A stretch of DNA of 13,155 nucleotides from Urinicoccus sp. (lineage in GTDB: Bacteria; Bacillota; Clostridia; Tissierellales; Peptoniphilaceae): assembly GCA_029983435.1 (NCBI GenBank), contig JASBZN010000022.1:1-13155 (forward strand), given 5' to 3'. Under the pieces are notes generated by a model. That model did not search any database. It was not told where the DNA came from and worked only from the letters and a program-made list of their open reading frames with translations. The position numbers and the translations under genes were made by a program. Below are positions 6,645 through 13,155 of this stretch, one piece after another (the first letter of the stretch is position 1; every line of letters begins with the position of its first letter).

Positions 6645-7709
6645 TTAGATTATTTCAACATCCACGTATTCTGAAGTGCATAACATCAAAACACCAACGT
6701 AATCTAGATTAAATTCCACAATGTCTCCAACCTTGTAGTCCTTTTTACAATCGGAAATATCTAAAATAGTATGGTCACTAGACCCTCCCAAAACAATCAT
6801 TTCTTCATCCACTGGGAAGAGGGATTCGTTAATGATATCTTGTTTGCCAATAGCAATTAAGGCCCGGGTCCGAACACCTCGGTCTACAAAAACAGGCTTG
6901 TGACCAAAGGCATCTAAACCAGTTTCTTCTACAGGAACGGAAGGTTTATCTTTAATTTCAATGATTTGCGCTTGTAAAACCCATCCCTTGGAATTGGTTC
7001 CAGGTAGTTGTTTTCCATAGGAAGATTCTGTTCCTCGGATTAGAGTTTCTCCTAAACGTAAATTGTTGATACTTGGGAGCTTTTCTTTCCCTAAAAGATA
7101 GACAGAAGAGGAATTTCCTCCACTAACTACTTTTAAGTCATAGTCAAAACGTTCCTTAACACCTTTTTTATAGTCATCCAAACGTTTCAAGATATGAGGC
7201 TTTGGAATCACTGCCCCATAGCAAGTAAGGTTGGTTCCAATGCCTTCTAGGACTAGGTTGTCCATCTTTAAGACTTCTTCCACTGCTTGGTAAAAATCTT
7301 CTTCTTTGAAAAAGCCTTCTCTAAGGTCCCCTAAATCTACCATTAAAATAACCCGATGTCTACATCCAGCCTTCCCTGCTGCTTCATTTAATTTTTTTAA
7401 GGTAGAAAGTTCTGAGTTTAAACTAATATCGGCATAGCGAACAACTTCGTCTACTTCAGAATGTTGGGGAAGTCTCAAGAGAATTTTATCAATATCAAAC
7501 TCTTGTAGTTTCTTCAAATTCTGAATTCTAGAATCAGCCAAACCATCTACACCGCCCTCAATATAGACTTTGGCAATTTCTGGGTCTGCACAGAAGACTT
7601 TTGTTACTCCATAAAGAATATCCACTCCATTTTCTGAAGTCAACTTTTTTAGAGCCTTTACATTTTGTACTACAATATCTCTTTTTAAAATTAGTTTTGG
7701 ATAAGACAT
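6645..7709 (-). CDS. orr: Ornithine/alanine racemase family PLP enzyme, probably ornithine racemase
   Basis: This is a fold-type III PLP racemase, interconverting L- and D-amino acids. PLP would bind Lys37 in the strand YGVTKVF at the start of an alanine-racemase-type barrel. The motifs ADSRIQNLKKL, LMVDLGDLREG, GIGTNLTCYG, SGGNSSS and INNLRLGE follow in the family order. A short beta domain (VDRGVRTRALIAIGKQD, ILGGSSDHTILD) closes the protein. The pattern resembles ornithine racemase of amino-acid-fermenting clostridia more than canonical Alr, but substrate cannot be proved from sequence. Of two adjacent ATGs (7712 and 7709) I choose 7709, 354 residues, because AGGAG is then 7 nt away. It overlaps the nrdR stop by 1 nt (TGATG), implying coupled translation. 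No other ornithine-degradation gene is in the window. Confidence 0.82.
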   Translation of the reverse strand: MSYPKLILKRDIVVQNVKALKKLTSENGVDILYGVTKVFCADPEIAKVYIEGGVDGLADSRIQNLKKLQEFDIDKILLRLPQHSEVDEVVRYADISLNSELSTLKKLNEAAGKAGCRHRVILMVDLGDLREGFFKEEDFYQAVEEVLKMDNLVLEGIGTNLTCYGAVIPKPHILKRLDDYKKGVKERFDYDLKVVSGGNSSSVYLLGKEKLPSINNLRLGETLIRGTESSYGKQLPGTNSKGWVLQAQIIEIKDKPSVPVEETGLDAFGHKPVFVDRGVRTRALIAIGKQDIINESLFPVDEEMIVLGGSSDHTILDISDCKKDYKVGDIVEFNLDYVGVLMLCTSEYVDVEII

Positions 7710-8170
7710 CATTTCTCTCCTTTTCTATCGTCAATAAATTTATTTACTTCCTCCATAAAGGACGACACATCTTTAAATTGCCGATAAACAGAAGCAAACC
7801 GAACATAAGCAACCTCATCCACATCCTTTAGGGCTTCCATTACCCGGTTCCCCAATTCCGTAGAAGTTACTTCTTTTTTAAATTCATTACGTATACTTTT
7901 TTCAATATTTCTTGCAATTTCTTCCAAAGTAGCCATCTTAACAGGCCGCTTTTCACAAGACCGAATCATTCCATTTAATAGTTTTTCTGGATCAAAAGAT
8001 TCCACCGTCTTGTCTTTTTTTATCACCATTAAAGGCGTTTTTTCAATTCTTTCATAAGTGGTAAAACGTCCCCCACATTGGACACATTCTCGCCTGCGAC
8101 GAATTGCTTCGTCAGAAGGTCTCGAGTCAATCACCTTAGAGTCAGGGTAGTTACAATATGGACACTTCAT
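7709..8170 (-). CDS. nrdR: Transcriptional repressor NrdR
   Basis: NrdR is a nucleotide-sensing repressor of ribonucleotide reductase genes. The N-terminal zinc ribbon has C3, C6, C29 and C32 (CPYC...CVQC) with the family signature DSRP and IRRRREC, then FTTYERIE. The ATP-cone domain spans about 48-138 (VIKKDKTVESFDPEKL through VAYVRFASVYRQF). Its 153 residues match the family. The loop between the Cys pairs is two residues shorter than in Bacillus NrdR as I recall it (Cys at 31 and 34). GGAGG precedes the ATG at 8170. The gene lies directly behind the ftsZ terminator, with about 15 nt between the T-run and the start codon. No ribonucleotide reductase gene is present here, so its targets lie elsewhere. 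Confidence 0.97.
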   Translation of the reverse strand: MKCPYCNYPDSKVIDSRPSDEAIRRRRECVQCGGRFTTYERIEKTPLMVIKKDKTVESFDPEKLLNGMIRSCEKRPVKMATLEEIARNIEKSIRNEFKKEVTSTELGNRVMEALKDVDEVAYVRFASVYRQFKDVSSFMEEVNKFIDDRKGEK

Positions 8171-8184
8171 AAAACCTCCATAAT

Positions 8185-8213
8185 AAAAAAATACGTATCC
8201 CTGAGGATACGTA
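8185..8213 (-). terminator. Intrinsic terminator after ftsZ
   Basis: On the minus strand TACGTATCC pairs with GGATACGTA around a 4-nt loop (8213-8192), immediately followed by seven T residues (8191-8185). It starts 5 nt after the ftsZ stop. This is a textbook intrinsic terminator, and it leaves almost no room for an nrdR promoter before 8170. Confidence 0.88.
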
Positions 8214-8218
8214 CCCTT

Positions 8219-9301
8219 TTATCTACGCAAAAAGTCAGGAATGTGTAATTCTCCTGTATCCTTTTTATCTTCCTTCTTTTCCATGTCATTCTTTATTTTG
8301 TCTCTTGCTGCATCTAAGGGATTTGTAGAGGAAGCTTTTTCGTCATCATAAACATCAAATTCTGTTGCAATGACAGTTACCTTAACTTGGTCTTTTAAGC
8401 TTTCATCAATACCAGCTCCAAAGATAATATTTGCATCATCATCTACGGAATCTCGAATTAAATCAGCCGCTTCTGTTACTTCGAAAATACCCAAGTCTCC
8501 GCCACCTGTAATATTTAATAGAACAGACCGAGCGCCTTCGATGGATGTTTCTAATAGTGGAGATTGGATAGCCATTTTCGCAGCTTCTTTTGCTCGTTCA
8601 TCTCCACTTGCATAGCCAATACCCATATGGGCGATTCCCTTATCATACATTACTGTTTTTACATCGGCAAAGTCCAGGTTAATCAAGCTTGGTACACTGA
8701 TTAAATCACTGATGCCTTGAATCCCTTGTTTAAGAACTTCATCTGCCATTTCAAAGGCTTCAGAAAAACTTGTCTTTTTATCACTAATTTGTAGTAAGCG
8801 GTCGTTGGGGATAATAACCAAAGTATCTACCTTGTCTTTTAAGGCTTTAATCCCAGCTTCTGCTTGTTTTTTTCTCTTAACCCCTTCAAAGGTAAAGGGT
8901 CGAGTAACAACACCCACTGTTAAAGCACCTAAGTCCTTGGCAACTTCAGCAATAATAGGTGCAGCACCTGTCCCGGTTCCACCACCCATACCGGCAGTAA
9001 TAAAAACCATGTCGGCGCCATTTAAAGCTTCGCGAATTTCATCCATGCTCTCTTCTGCAGATTGTTCCCCAACAGAGGGGCTTGCTCCTGCTCCAAGGCC
9101 TTTTGTAATTTTTTCACCAATTTGTACTTTTGTTGCTGCACAAGAATTTTTTAGTGCTTGACGATCTGTATTAAAGGCGATAAAGTCTACACCCTTAACT
9201 CCATTGGTAATCATCCGGTTTACAGCGTTGTTTCCTCCGCCACCAACACCAGCAACTTTTATTCTGGCAAAATCTTCGTGATCCATATCAAAATCCAACA
9301 T
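8219..9301 (-). CDS. ftsZ: Cell division protein FtsZ
   Basis: FtsZ is the tubulin-like GTPase that polymerises into the Z ring at midcell. The GTP-binding site shows GVGGGGNNAVNRM (18-30) and the signature GMGGGTGTG (104-112). The catalytic T7 loop is INLDFADVKTVM. A short flexible linker rich in Lys, Glu and Asp leads to the conserved C-terminal peptide HIPDFLRR, which binds FtsA, SepF or similar anchors. Its 360 residues are typical of the shorter firmicute forms. AGGAGG stands before the ATG at 9301. It has its own promoter and terminator, so it can be expressed apart from the upstream division genes. No ftsA or sepF gene adjoins it. Confidence 0.98.
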   Translation of the reverse strand: MLDFDMDHEDFARIKVAGVGGGGNNAVNRMITNGVKGVDFIAFNTDRQALKNSCAATKVQIGEKITKGLGAGASPSVGEQSAEESMDEIREALNGADMVFITAGMGGGTGTGAAPIIAEVAKDLGALTVGVVTRPFTFEGVKRKKQAEAGIKALKDKVDTLVIIPNDRLLQISDKKTSFSEAFEMADEVLKQGIQGISDLISVPSLINLDFADVKTVMYDKGIAHMGIGYASGDERAKEAAKMAIQSPLLETSIEGARSVLLNITGGGDLGIFEVTEAADLIRDSVDDDANIIFGAGIDESLKDQVKVTVIATEFDVYDDEKASSTNPLDAARDKIKNDMEKKEDKKDTGELHIPDFLRR

Positions 9302-9353
9302 CTTATTCCTCCTATGTTCTGACCGTAATTCTAAGGTAGAGTTATATACTTCT

Positions 9354-9382
9354 ATTCTAGTAATAAATTACAAAATAGTCAA
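9354..9382 (-). promoter_or_regulatory. Promoter of ftsZ
   Basis: TTGACT (9382-9377) and TAGAAT (9359-9354) lie 17 bp apart, each one base from consensus. Transcription should begin near 9347, giving a leader of about 46 nt that ends in AGGAGGAATAAG before the ATG. No terminator is visible between the divIB stop and this promoter, so read-through from the cluster may add to it. Confidence 0.8.
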
Positions 9383-9420
9383 CTATCTATCAAATCTTAT
9401 TCTTCTAAATCTTTTTTAAT

Positions 9421-10230
9421 TTAGTCTTCTTTTCTGTCTTCTTGATTTTCTTGACGGTTTAACCCCTCATTCACTGTTGTTTTTTGGCTTTCTGTTACTG
9501 CCACTGGGTCCTTTCCCTTATCCATTAAAATCATGGTAACTTCCTTATCCATGGATTTAATTTTCTCAAGAACCGCCACAAGTTGTTTACACTTATACTG
9601 ACTATCTTTAGTTGAAGAAAAAATAACCTGGATATCATCCTTTGTTAGAAGATGAACTTCCTGGGTCTGGATATCAATGGCTTGAATCTTATCCTTTAAA
9701 TCTCCTTGGAAAATAGTCGTTACCATGGTTCTTAGATCTTTTTGCTTTTCATTTAAAAAGAGGTAGGAACCCATTCGGAGATCTTTAATAGTTAAGCCAT
9801 TGATCTTTATAAAGTCGGGTTGAAACTGCATGGTCTTTTCTAAGATTCGCAAGTCCTCATCCACATTGACATAGTGGTCTCGAAAGTTCAGTTGCGCAAT
9901 GGGCTTTCTTTCCTCCACACGAAGAACCAAACTTCCGTTTAAGCGCTTCTTTAACTGGGCCGTCTTTATAAAGGGAATGGCTTCAATCCGTTTCAGGACT
10001 TTTTTGTCGTTTAATCCGTAGAGTTTAGTCCCCACATCGATTTTTCCAGCCTTTAAAATCTCCTCTTGGGAAACCTTCCGATTTCCCTCCACCTTAATTT
10101 CCTTAATAGTTAAAAAATTGTACTTCACAACATTGACAAGGATAACCACGAGAAGTAAGACAAGAACCCTAAAAAGCCAACGCCGACGATTTTTTTGTTT
10201 AGCTGTTAGTCTTTTCTTTTTCTTTGCCAT
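9421..10230 (-). CDS. divIB: Cell division protein DivIB/FtsQ
   Basis: This is a bitopic membrane protein of the divisome that links FtsL/DivIC to septal synthesis. A very basic cytoplasmic head (residues 1-17, rich in Lys and Arg) is followed by one membrane segment at about 18-38. Outside, a POTRA domain (about 40-110) begins FLTIKEIKVEGNRKVSQEEIL and includes AIPFIKTAQLKKRLNGSLVLRVEERKP-type text, followed by the FtsQ/DivIB beta domain to about 240. The Glu/Gln-rich C-terminal tail looks disordered. Its 269 residues are normal for the family. The start overlaps the end of murG by 32 nt; GGAG and AGGAAG precede the ATG within murG. It is the last gene of the packed cluster before ftsZ. Confidence 0.93.
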   Translation of the reverse strand: MAKKKKRLTAKQKNRRRWLFRVLVLLLVVILVNVVKYNFLTIKEIKVEGNRKVSQEEILKAGKIDVGTKLYGLNDKKVLKRIEAIPFIKTAQLKKRLNGSLVLRVEERKPIAQLNFRDHYVNVDEDLRILEKTMQFQPDFIKINGLTIKDLRMGSYLFLNEKQKDLRTMVTTIFQGDLKDKIQAIDIQTQEVHLLTKDDIQVIFSSTKDSQYKCKQLVAVLEKIKSMDKEVTMILMDKGKDPVAVTESQKTTVNEGLNRQENQEDRKED

Positions 10231-11302
10231 GGCTTCCTAACTCCAATATCCTCTTTGCAATTTCTTTTACTGCTTCTTCGTTACACATGCGGTGAGCGCA
10301 TTGTCCCATACTTTGTCGCTTTTTATCATCTTTAAGCAAGTCTTCAATAGTAGCGTATAATTTCTCCCCTGTTAGGTCTTCCTCATAAATTAAAACAGAA
10401 GCCCCTTGAGATTCGTAGCTTTTTCCATTAAAAACTTGATGGTTCCCTGCTGTATAGGCCTTGGGAATTAAAATACTGGCCTTGGATAGGGCGCTGATTT
10501 CTGCCAGGGTCATTGCTGAGGAGCTGGCAATAACCACATCTGCCTTGTCCATGAGATTTGGAATTTCAAGAGAAAAGGAAAGAATTTCCAAATCTTTTCT
10601 TTCTTCCACGTCCTCCATAAATTCCTCATAATAGTCTCTTCCTGTAATGTGAATCAAGTGAAAAGGAAGCTTATCATGACTTTTAATTATTTCTTTTATG
10701 GCATCATTAGTGGATTCTTGCCCACCTGATCCGCCAAAGCTTAAGACGATTTTTTCTTCTCTGTTGTCCTTTTTATCCTGAGAAATTTTGTCTAAAAAGG
10801 CTTGGCGAACAGGATTTCCTGTGTAAATTAAATTGTCTTTTCTCTTAAAATAAACCTTGGCTTCTTTAAAGTTTAAGGCCACAAAAGATGCTTTTTTTGC
10901 CAAAAAACGGTTGGCTTTTCCTGGAAAGGCATTTTGTTCTTGCAAGACGGTAGGGATTCGATACTGTTGGGCCTTTAAAACCACTGGTGCACAAACGTAT
11001 CCTCCTGTTCCAATTACCACATCCGGCTTAATTTCTTTTAATATTTTTCCACAAGCTCGCATTCCCTGAGATAGGGACCACATACTGTGGATGGTTTTGG
11101 CAGAAATTTTCTTTCTTGGAAGCCCCTCTACTGGGATGGGGTAAAATTTTATTCCTTCCCTTTGGACAAGTTCCTCTTCTAAAGAGCCTTCCTTACCTAC
11201 ATAAAAAATTTCTACTCCCTCTGTTTTTTTCAACTCGTCTGCAATGGCCAAAGCCGGCATAATATGACCGCCAGTTCCACCGCCAGATAAAATAATTCGC
11301 AT
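10199..11302 (-). CDS. murG: UDP-GlcNAc : lipid I GlcNAc transferase MurG
   Basis: MurG is a GT-B glycosyltransferase that adds GlcNAc to lipid I on the inner membrane face, making lipid II. The N-terminal glycine loop is GGGTGGH at 7-13, with HIMPALAIADEL following. QEQNAFPGKANRFLAKKA and the C-terminal ENHQ-like GNHQVFN and TLAEI are family marks. Two usually conserved stretches are altered: GGSxGA reads GGSGGQ (190-195) and SRAGA(T/M)T reads ASSSAMT (259-265). The start is the ATG at 11302 (367 residues), with AGGAGG at 11312-11307; the frame is open upstream to 11365 but that part lies inside ftsW. It follows ftsW by 8 nt, and its own end overlaps divIB. Confidence 0.96.
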   Translation of the reverse strand: MRIILSGGGTGGHIMPALAIADELKKTEGVEIFYVGKEGSLEEELVQREGIKFYPIPVEGLPRKKISAKTIHSMWSLSQGMRACGKILKEIKPDVVIGTGGYVCAPVVLKAQQYRIPTVLQEQNAFPGKANRFLAKKASFVALNFKEAKVYFKRKDNLIYTGNPVRQAFLDKISQDKKDNREEKIVLSFGGSGGQESTNDAIKEIIKSHDKLPFHLIHITGRDYYEEFMEDVEERKDLEILSFSLEIPNLMDKADVVIASSSAMTLAEISALSKASILIPKAYTAGNHQVFNGKSYESQGASVLIYEEDLTGEKLYATIEDLLKDDKKRQSMGQCAHRMCNEEAVKEIAKRILELGSHGKEKEKTNS

Positions 11303-11310
11303 ATATCCTC

Positions 11311-12396
11311 CTAGTGTTTTTTCGATAAACCAAGTAAGATGCCACTTGCCACAAGACAAACCCATAGAGAGGTCCCTCCATAGGAAATAAAGGGCAAAGT
11401 AAGGCCTGTAACAGGTAGGATTCCAATACTTACTCCCATATTGAAAAAGGCTTGAATGGCAATACTCATGGTAATGCCTGTTCCAATTAACTGCTCATAG
11501 GGATTTTTACACCGACTGGCAACCTGTAAGCCAAAAAAAGTGAACAAAAAGTAAACAATAACCACAAAAAAGGTTCCTACAAAGCCCCACTCTTCTCCAA
11601 TAATGGGAAAGATAAAGTCATTATAGCTCATGGGAAGGTAGCCTTGCTTTAGGCGACTGTTTAAATAGCCCACGCCCCAAAACCCCCCAATACCATGGGC
11701 AAAAAGAGAATTGGCCAGTTGCCAATCTGTATCTTGAATATCATCAAAGGGATCTAAAAAACTCATCATTCTTTCCATCCGGTAGGGCATCATCCGAATC
11801 ATAATATAGGCTAAAGCCCCGCCCCCACCGACAGAAATAATTCCTTGGTAAAGTTTCATCCCCATGACAAAAAATAAAGCTATTAGGGTTAGACCGATGA
11901 CCATTCCAGTAGAAAAGTCTCTTAAAATGACCAAACCTGTTGATATACCAATTATAACAATAATCATAAAAAATGTCTTGAATTCTCTAATGCTTTTTCT
12001 ATGTCGGACTAGGTAGTCACTTAAGTAGAAGATAGAAGCATATTTTAAAAGGTCAGAAGGCATAAATTCAAAACCCACAACAGGAATTCTAAGCCACCTT
12101 ACACTGTTATAGTGACTCACTCCCAAGGGAGTGTAGAGAAGGAGACAAAGAAAGACACTTAGGGCGAAAAAGGGTAGGCTGAGCTTTCGAATGGCCTTAG
12201 TCGATATCCTAGTGGAAAGATAAAAAAAGACGAGACCTATGGCCAAGAAAATCAAGTGCCTTTTAATAAAATGAAGATTATTACCCATCTTTGTCAGGCC
12301 TTCATAAGAGGAGGCACTGGCTACAAACAAAACACCTAAAATCAATAAAATAATAATGGACGTAAGAAGTCCCAAGTGGAAAGACTTTTTTTTCAT
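11311..12396 (-). CDS. ftsW: Septal peptidoglycan polymerase FtsW (SEDS family)
   Basis: FtsW is a multi-pass membrane glycosyltransferase that polymerises lipid II at the septum with a partner class B PBP. About ten hydrophobic segments are visible across 361 residues, the first at about 9-29. The SEDS loop YNDFIFPIIGEEWGFVG contains Asp260, which aligns with the catalytic Asp of FtsW and RodA. Near the C-terminus GILPVTGLTLPFISYGG is the family signature. Its place between murD and murG favours FtsW, or SpoVE in a spore former, over RodA; sequence alone does not separate FtsW from SpoVE. The ATG overlaps the murD stop by 4 nt (ATGA), and its stop codon forms part of the murG ribosome binding site. 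Confidence 0.94.
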   Translation of the reverse strand: MKKKSFHLGLLTSIIILLILGVLFVASASSYEGLTKMGNNLHFIKRHLIFLAIGLVFFYLSTRISTKAIRKLSLPFFALSVFLCLLLYTPLGVSHYNSVRWLRIPVVGFEFMPSDLLKYASIFYLSDYLVRHRKSIREFKTFFMIIVIIGISTGLVILRDFSTGMVIGLTLIALFFVMGMKLYQGIISVGGGGALAYIMIRMMPYRMERMMSFLDPFDDIQDTDWQLANSLFAHGIGGFWGVGYLNSRLKQGYLPMSYNDFIFPIIGEEWGFVGTFFVVIVYFLFTFFGLQVASRCKNPYEQLIGTGITMSIAIQAFFNMGVSIGILPVTGLTLPFISYGGTSLWVCLVASGILLGLSKKH

Positions 12397-13155
12397 TTAT
12401 CTTGCTCCTTTAAGTCATGAACGATGGACATGAAATCATTCCCTCTTTCCACAAAATTTTTATACATTCCCCAAGATGCGCAGGCTGGCGATAGTAAAAC
12501 TACACCTTCTTTTGTTAGGTCTTTGGCTTTTTTTACAGCTTCTTCCATAGAATCTACGGGAAAAGTTTGAGAAATCCCCACCTCTTTGGCTTCTTTAAAC
12601 CATTGGTCTTTGGTTTGTCCCAAAACAATAAGATGGGAAATTTTATCCTTGTGTCTTTGCAAAAGAGGTAAAAAGCTACTTCCTTTGTCATAGCCCCCTG
12701 CAATTAAAGTCACTTTAGAAAAGCTTTCTAACGCCACATCAGTGGAATCCGTATTGGTCCCCTTAGAGTCGTTATAGTAAGGAATTCCATGAATTTCGTC
12801 AACATATTGGAGGCGGTGGTCCGCCGCTTTAAAAGTCTTTCCAGCCTTAAAAGCACTTTTTAAGGCGATACCATAGTAATTGGCCGCTAAAATAGCAAAA
12901 GATAGATTACTGATATTGTGATTTCCCACTAATTGAAACTCCTCTGTAGGTCCTAGCGTTTCTTTTAAAATAATTAATTTCCCCTGGTCAAGATAAGCAT
13001 CCGCTTCTTGAAGAACAGAAACACTTTGCTTTTTTGCCTGGGTTTTCACCCCATAGGCCACAGAATCGTCTTTATTTACAATGCATAGATCTTCAGGACC
13101 TAGGTTCTTCACAAGGTTTTTTTTACTTTCCTGGTAGTCTTCTACCGTCTTATGC
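12393..13155 (-). CDS. murD: UDP-N-acetylmuramoylalanine-D-glutamate ligase MurD (5' end outside window)
   Basis: MurD is the cytoplasmic ligase that adds D-Glu to UDP-MurNAc-L-Ala. About 253 C-terminal residues are visible; a full MurD is about 450, so about 200 N-terminal residues, including the ATP loop, lie beyond 13155. The frame stays open to the edge, starting HKTVEDYQESK, and the Lys at 13124-13122 aligns with the carbamylated Lys198 of the E. coli enzyme. Next come GNHNISNLSFAILAA, then the C-terminal domain with NDSKGTNTDS, LIAGGYDKGSSF and LLSPACASWGMYKNFVERG, all characteristic of MurD. A GTG at 13112 is internal, not the start. The stop overlaps the ftsW start by 4 nt. Confidence 0.95.
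   Translation of the reverse strand, partial: HKTVEDYQESKKNLVKNLGPEDLCIVNKDDSVAYGVKTQAKKQSVSVLQEADAYLDQGKLIILKETLGPTEEFQLVGNHNISNLSFAILAANYYGIALKSAFKAGKTFKAADHRLQYVDEIHGIPYYNDSKGTNTDSTDVALESFSKVTLIAGGYDKGSSFLPLLQRHKDKISHLIVLGQTKDQWFKEAKEVGISQTFPVDSMEEAVKKAKDLTKEGVVLLSPACASWGMYKNFVERGNDFMSIVHDLKEQDK

Noticed and set aside
7709..8170. Two-residue shortening between the Cys pairs of NrdR as a possible loss of function.
   Set aside because: All four Cys, the DSRP and RRRREC signatures and the ATP-cone are intact, and the deleted residues fall in a variable loop.
8192..8213. Dyad-symmetric sequence before nrdR as a possible NrdR operator.
   Set aside because: It is followed at once by seven T residues and lies 5 nt after the ftsZ stop, so a terminator explains it fully; it does not resemble the ACAC...GTGT form of known NrdR boxes.
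947..11069. Other plus-strand or alternative-frame open frames inside leuS, asnS, rarA, orr, ftsZ and murG.
   Set aside because: Each lies wholly or mostly within a well-identified gene on the minus strand and reads as composition-driven shadow text.
10199..11365. A longer murG frame starting at 11365.
   Set aside because: The extra 21 residues lie inside the ftsW coding end, show no MurG similarity, and lack a ribosome binding site, while the ATG at 11302 has AGGAGG and gives the standard MRIILSGGGTGGH start.
1..13155. Mobile elements, CRISPR arrays, tRNA or rRNA genes, prophage or defence genes.
   Set aside because: I looked for terminal repeats, spaced repeats, tRNA-like ends and transposase or nuclease motifs and saw none; the window is core housekeeping DNA.

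Overview
This is a low-GC chromosomal window in which every gene I can support lies on the minus strand, so transcription runs from high to low coordinates. Strong GGAGG-type ribosome binding sites, a T-box leader, a DivIB-type FtsQ, an NrdR-type repressor and an Orr-type racemase point to an anaerobic member of the Bacillota, of Clostridia or Tissierellia (Peptoniphilaceae-like) type. The phylum is well supported; anything finer is a guess from protein flavour.

Layout, in order of transcription. (1) 13155-9421: the end of a division and cell-wall (dcw) cluster, murD (5' end outside the window), ftsW, murG and divIB. These are tightly packed, with a 4-nt overlap, an 8-nt gap and a 32-nt overlap. 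(2) 9382-8192: ftsZ with its own TTGACT-17-TAGAAT promoter and a strong intrinsic terminator. (3) 8170-6589: nrdR and an ornithine/alanine racemase gene (orr) joined by a 1-nt overlap, followed by a hairpin terminator. (4) 6542-4962: a 72-residue zinc-ribbon protein of unknown function, then rarA. (5) 4940-829: a near-consensus promoter, an asparagine-specific T-box leader, asnS, leuS 9 nt further on, and a perfect 34-bp palindrome as terminator. (6) 798-1: an OmpR/PhoB-type response regulator preceded by three direct repeats at exact 11-bp spacing, and the first eight codons of an overlapping downstream gene, probably its sensor kinase.

How the genes work together. Block 1-2 makes lipid II (MurD, MurG), polymerises septal peptidoglycan (FtsW), and builds the divisome (DivIB) and Z ring (FtsZ). 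NrdR controls ribonucleotide reductase genes elsewhere. AsnRS and LeuRS appear to share one transcript whose read-through depends on uncharged tRNA-Asn. The last block is a two-component system that probably regulates itself.

I see no mobile element, CRISPR array, tRNA, rRNA or prophage, and no clearly new multi-gene system. The points most worth a second look are regulatory: leuS placed under a tRNA-Asn T-box, the odd geometry of that T-box terminator, and the 11-bp repeat array at the response-regulator promoter. The small zinc-ribbon protein and a MurG with two altered family motifs come next. No gene-free stretch exceeds 300 bases; the longest (4676-4961) is filled by the T-box leader and its promoter.
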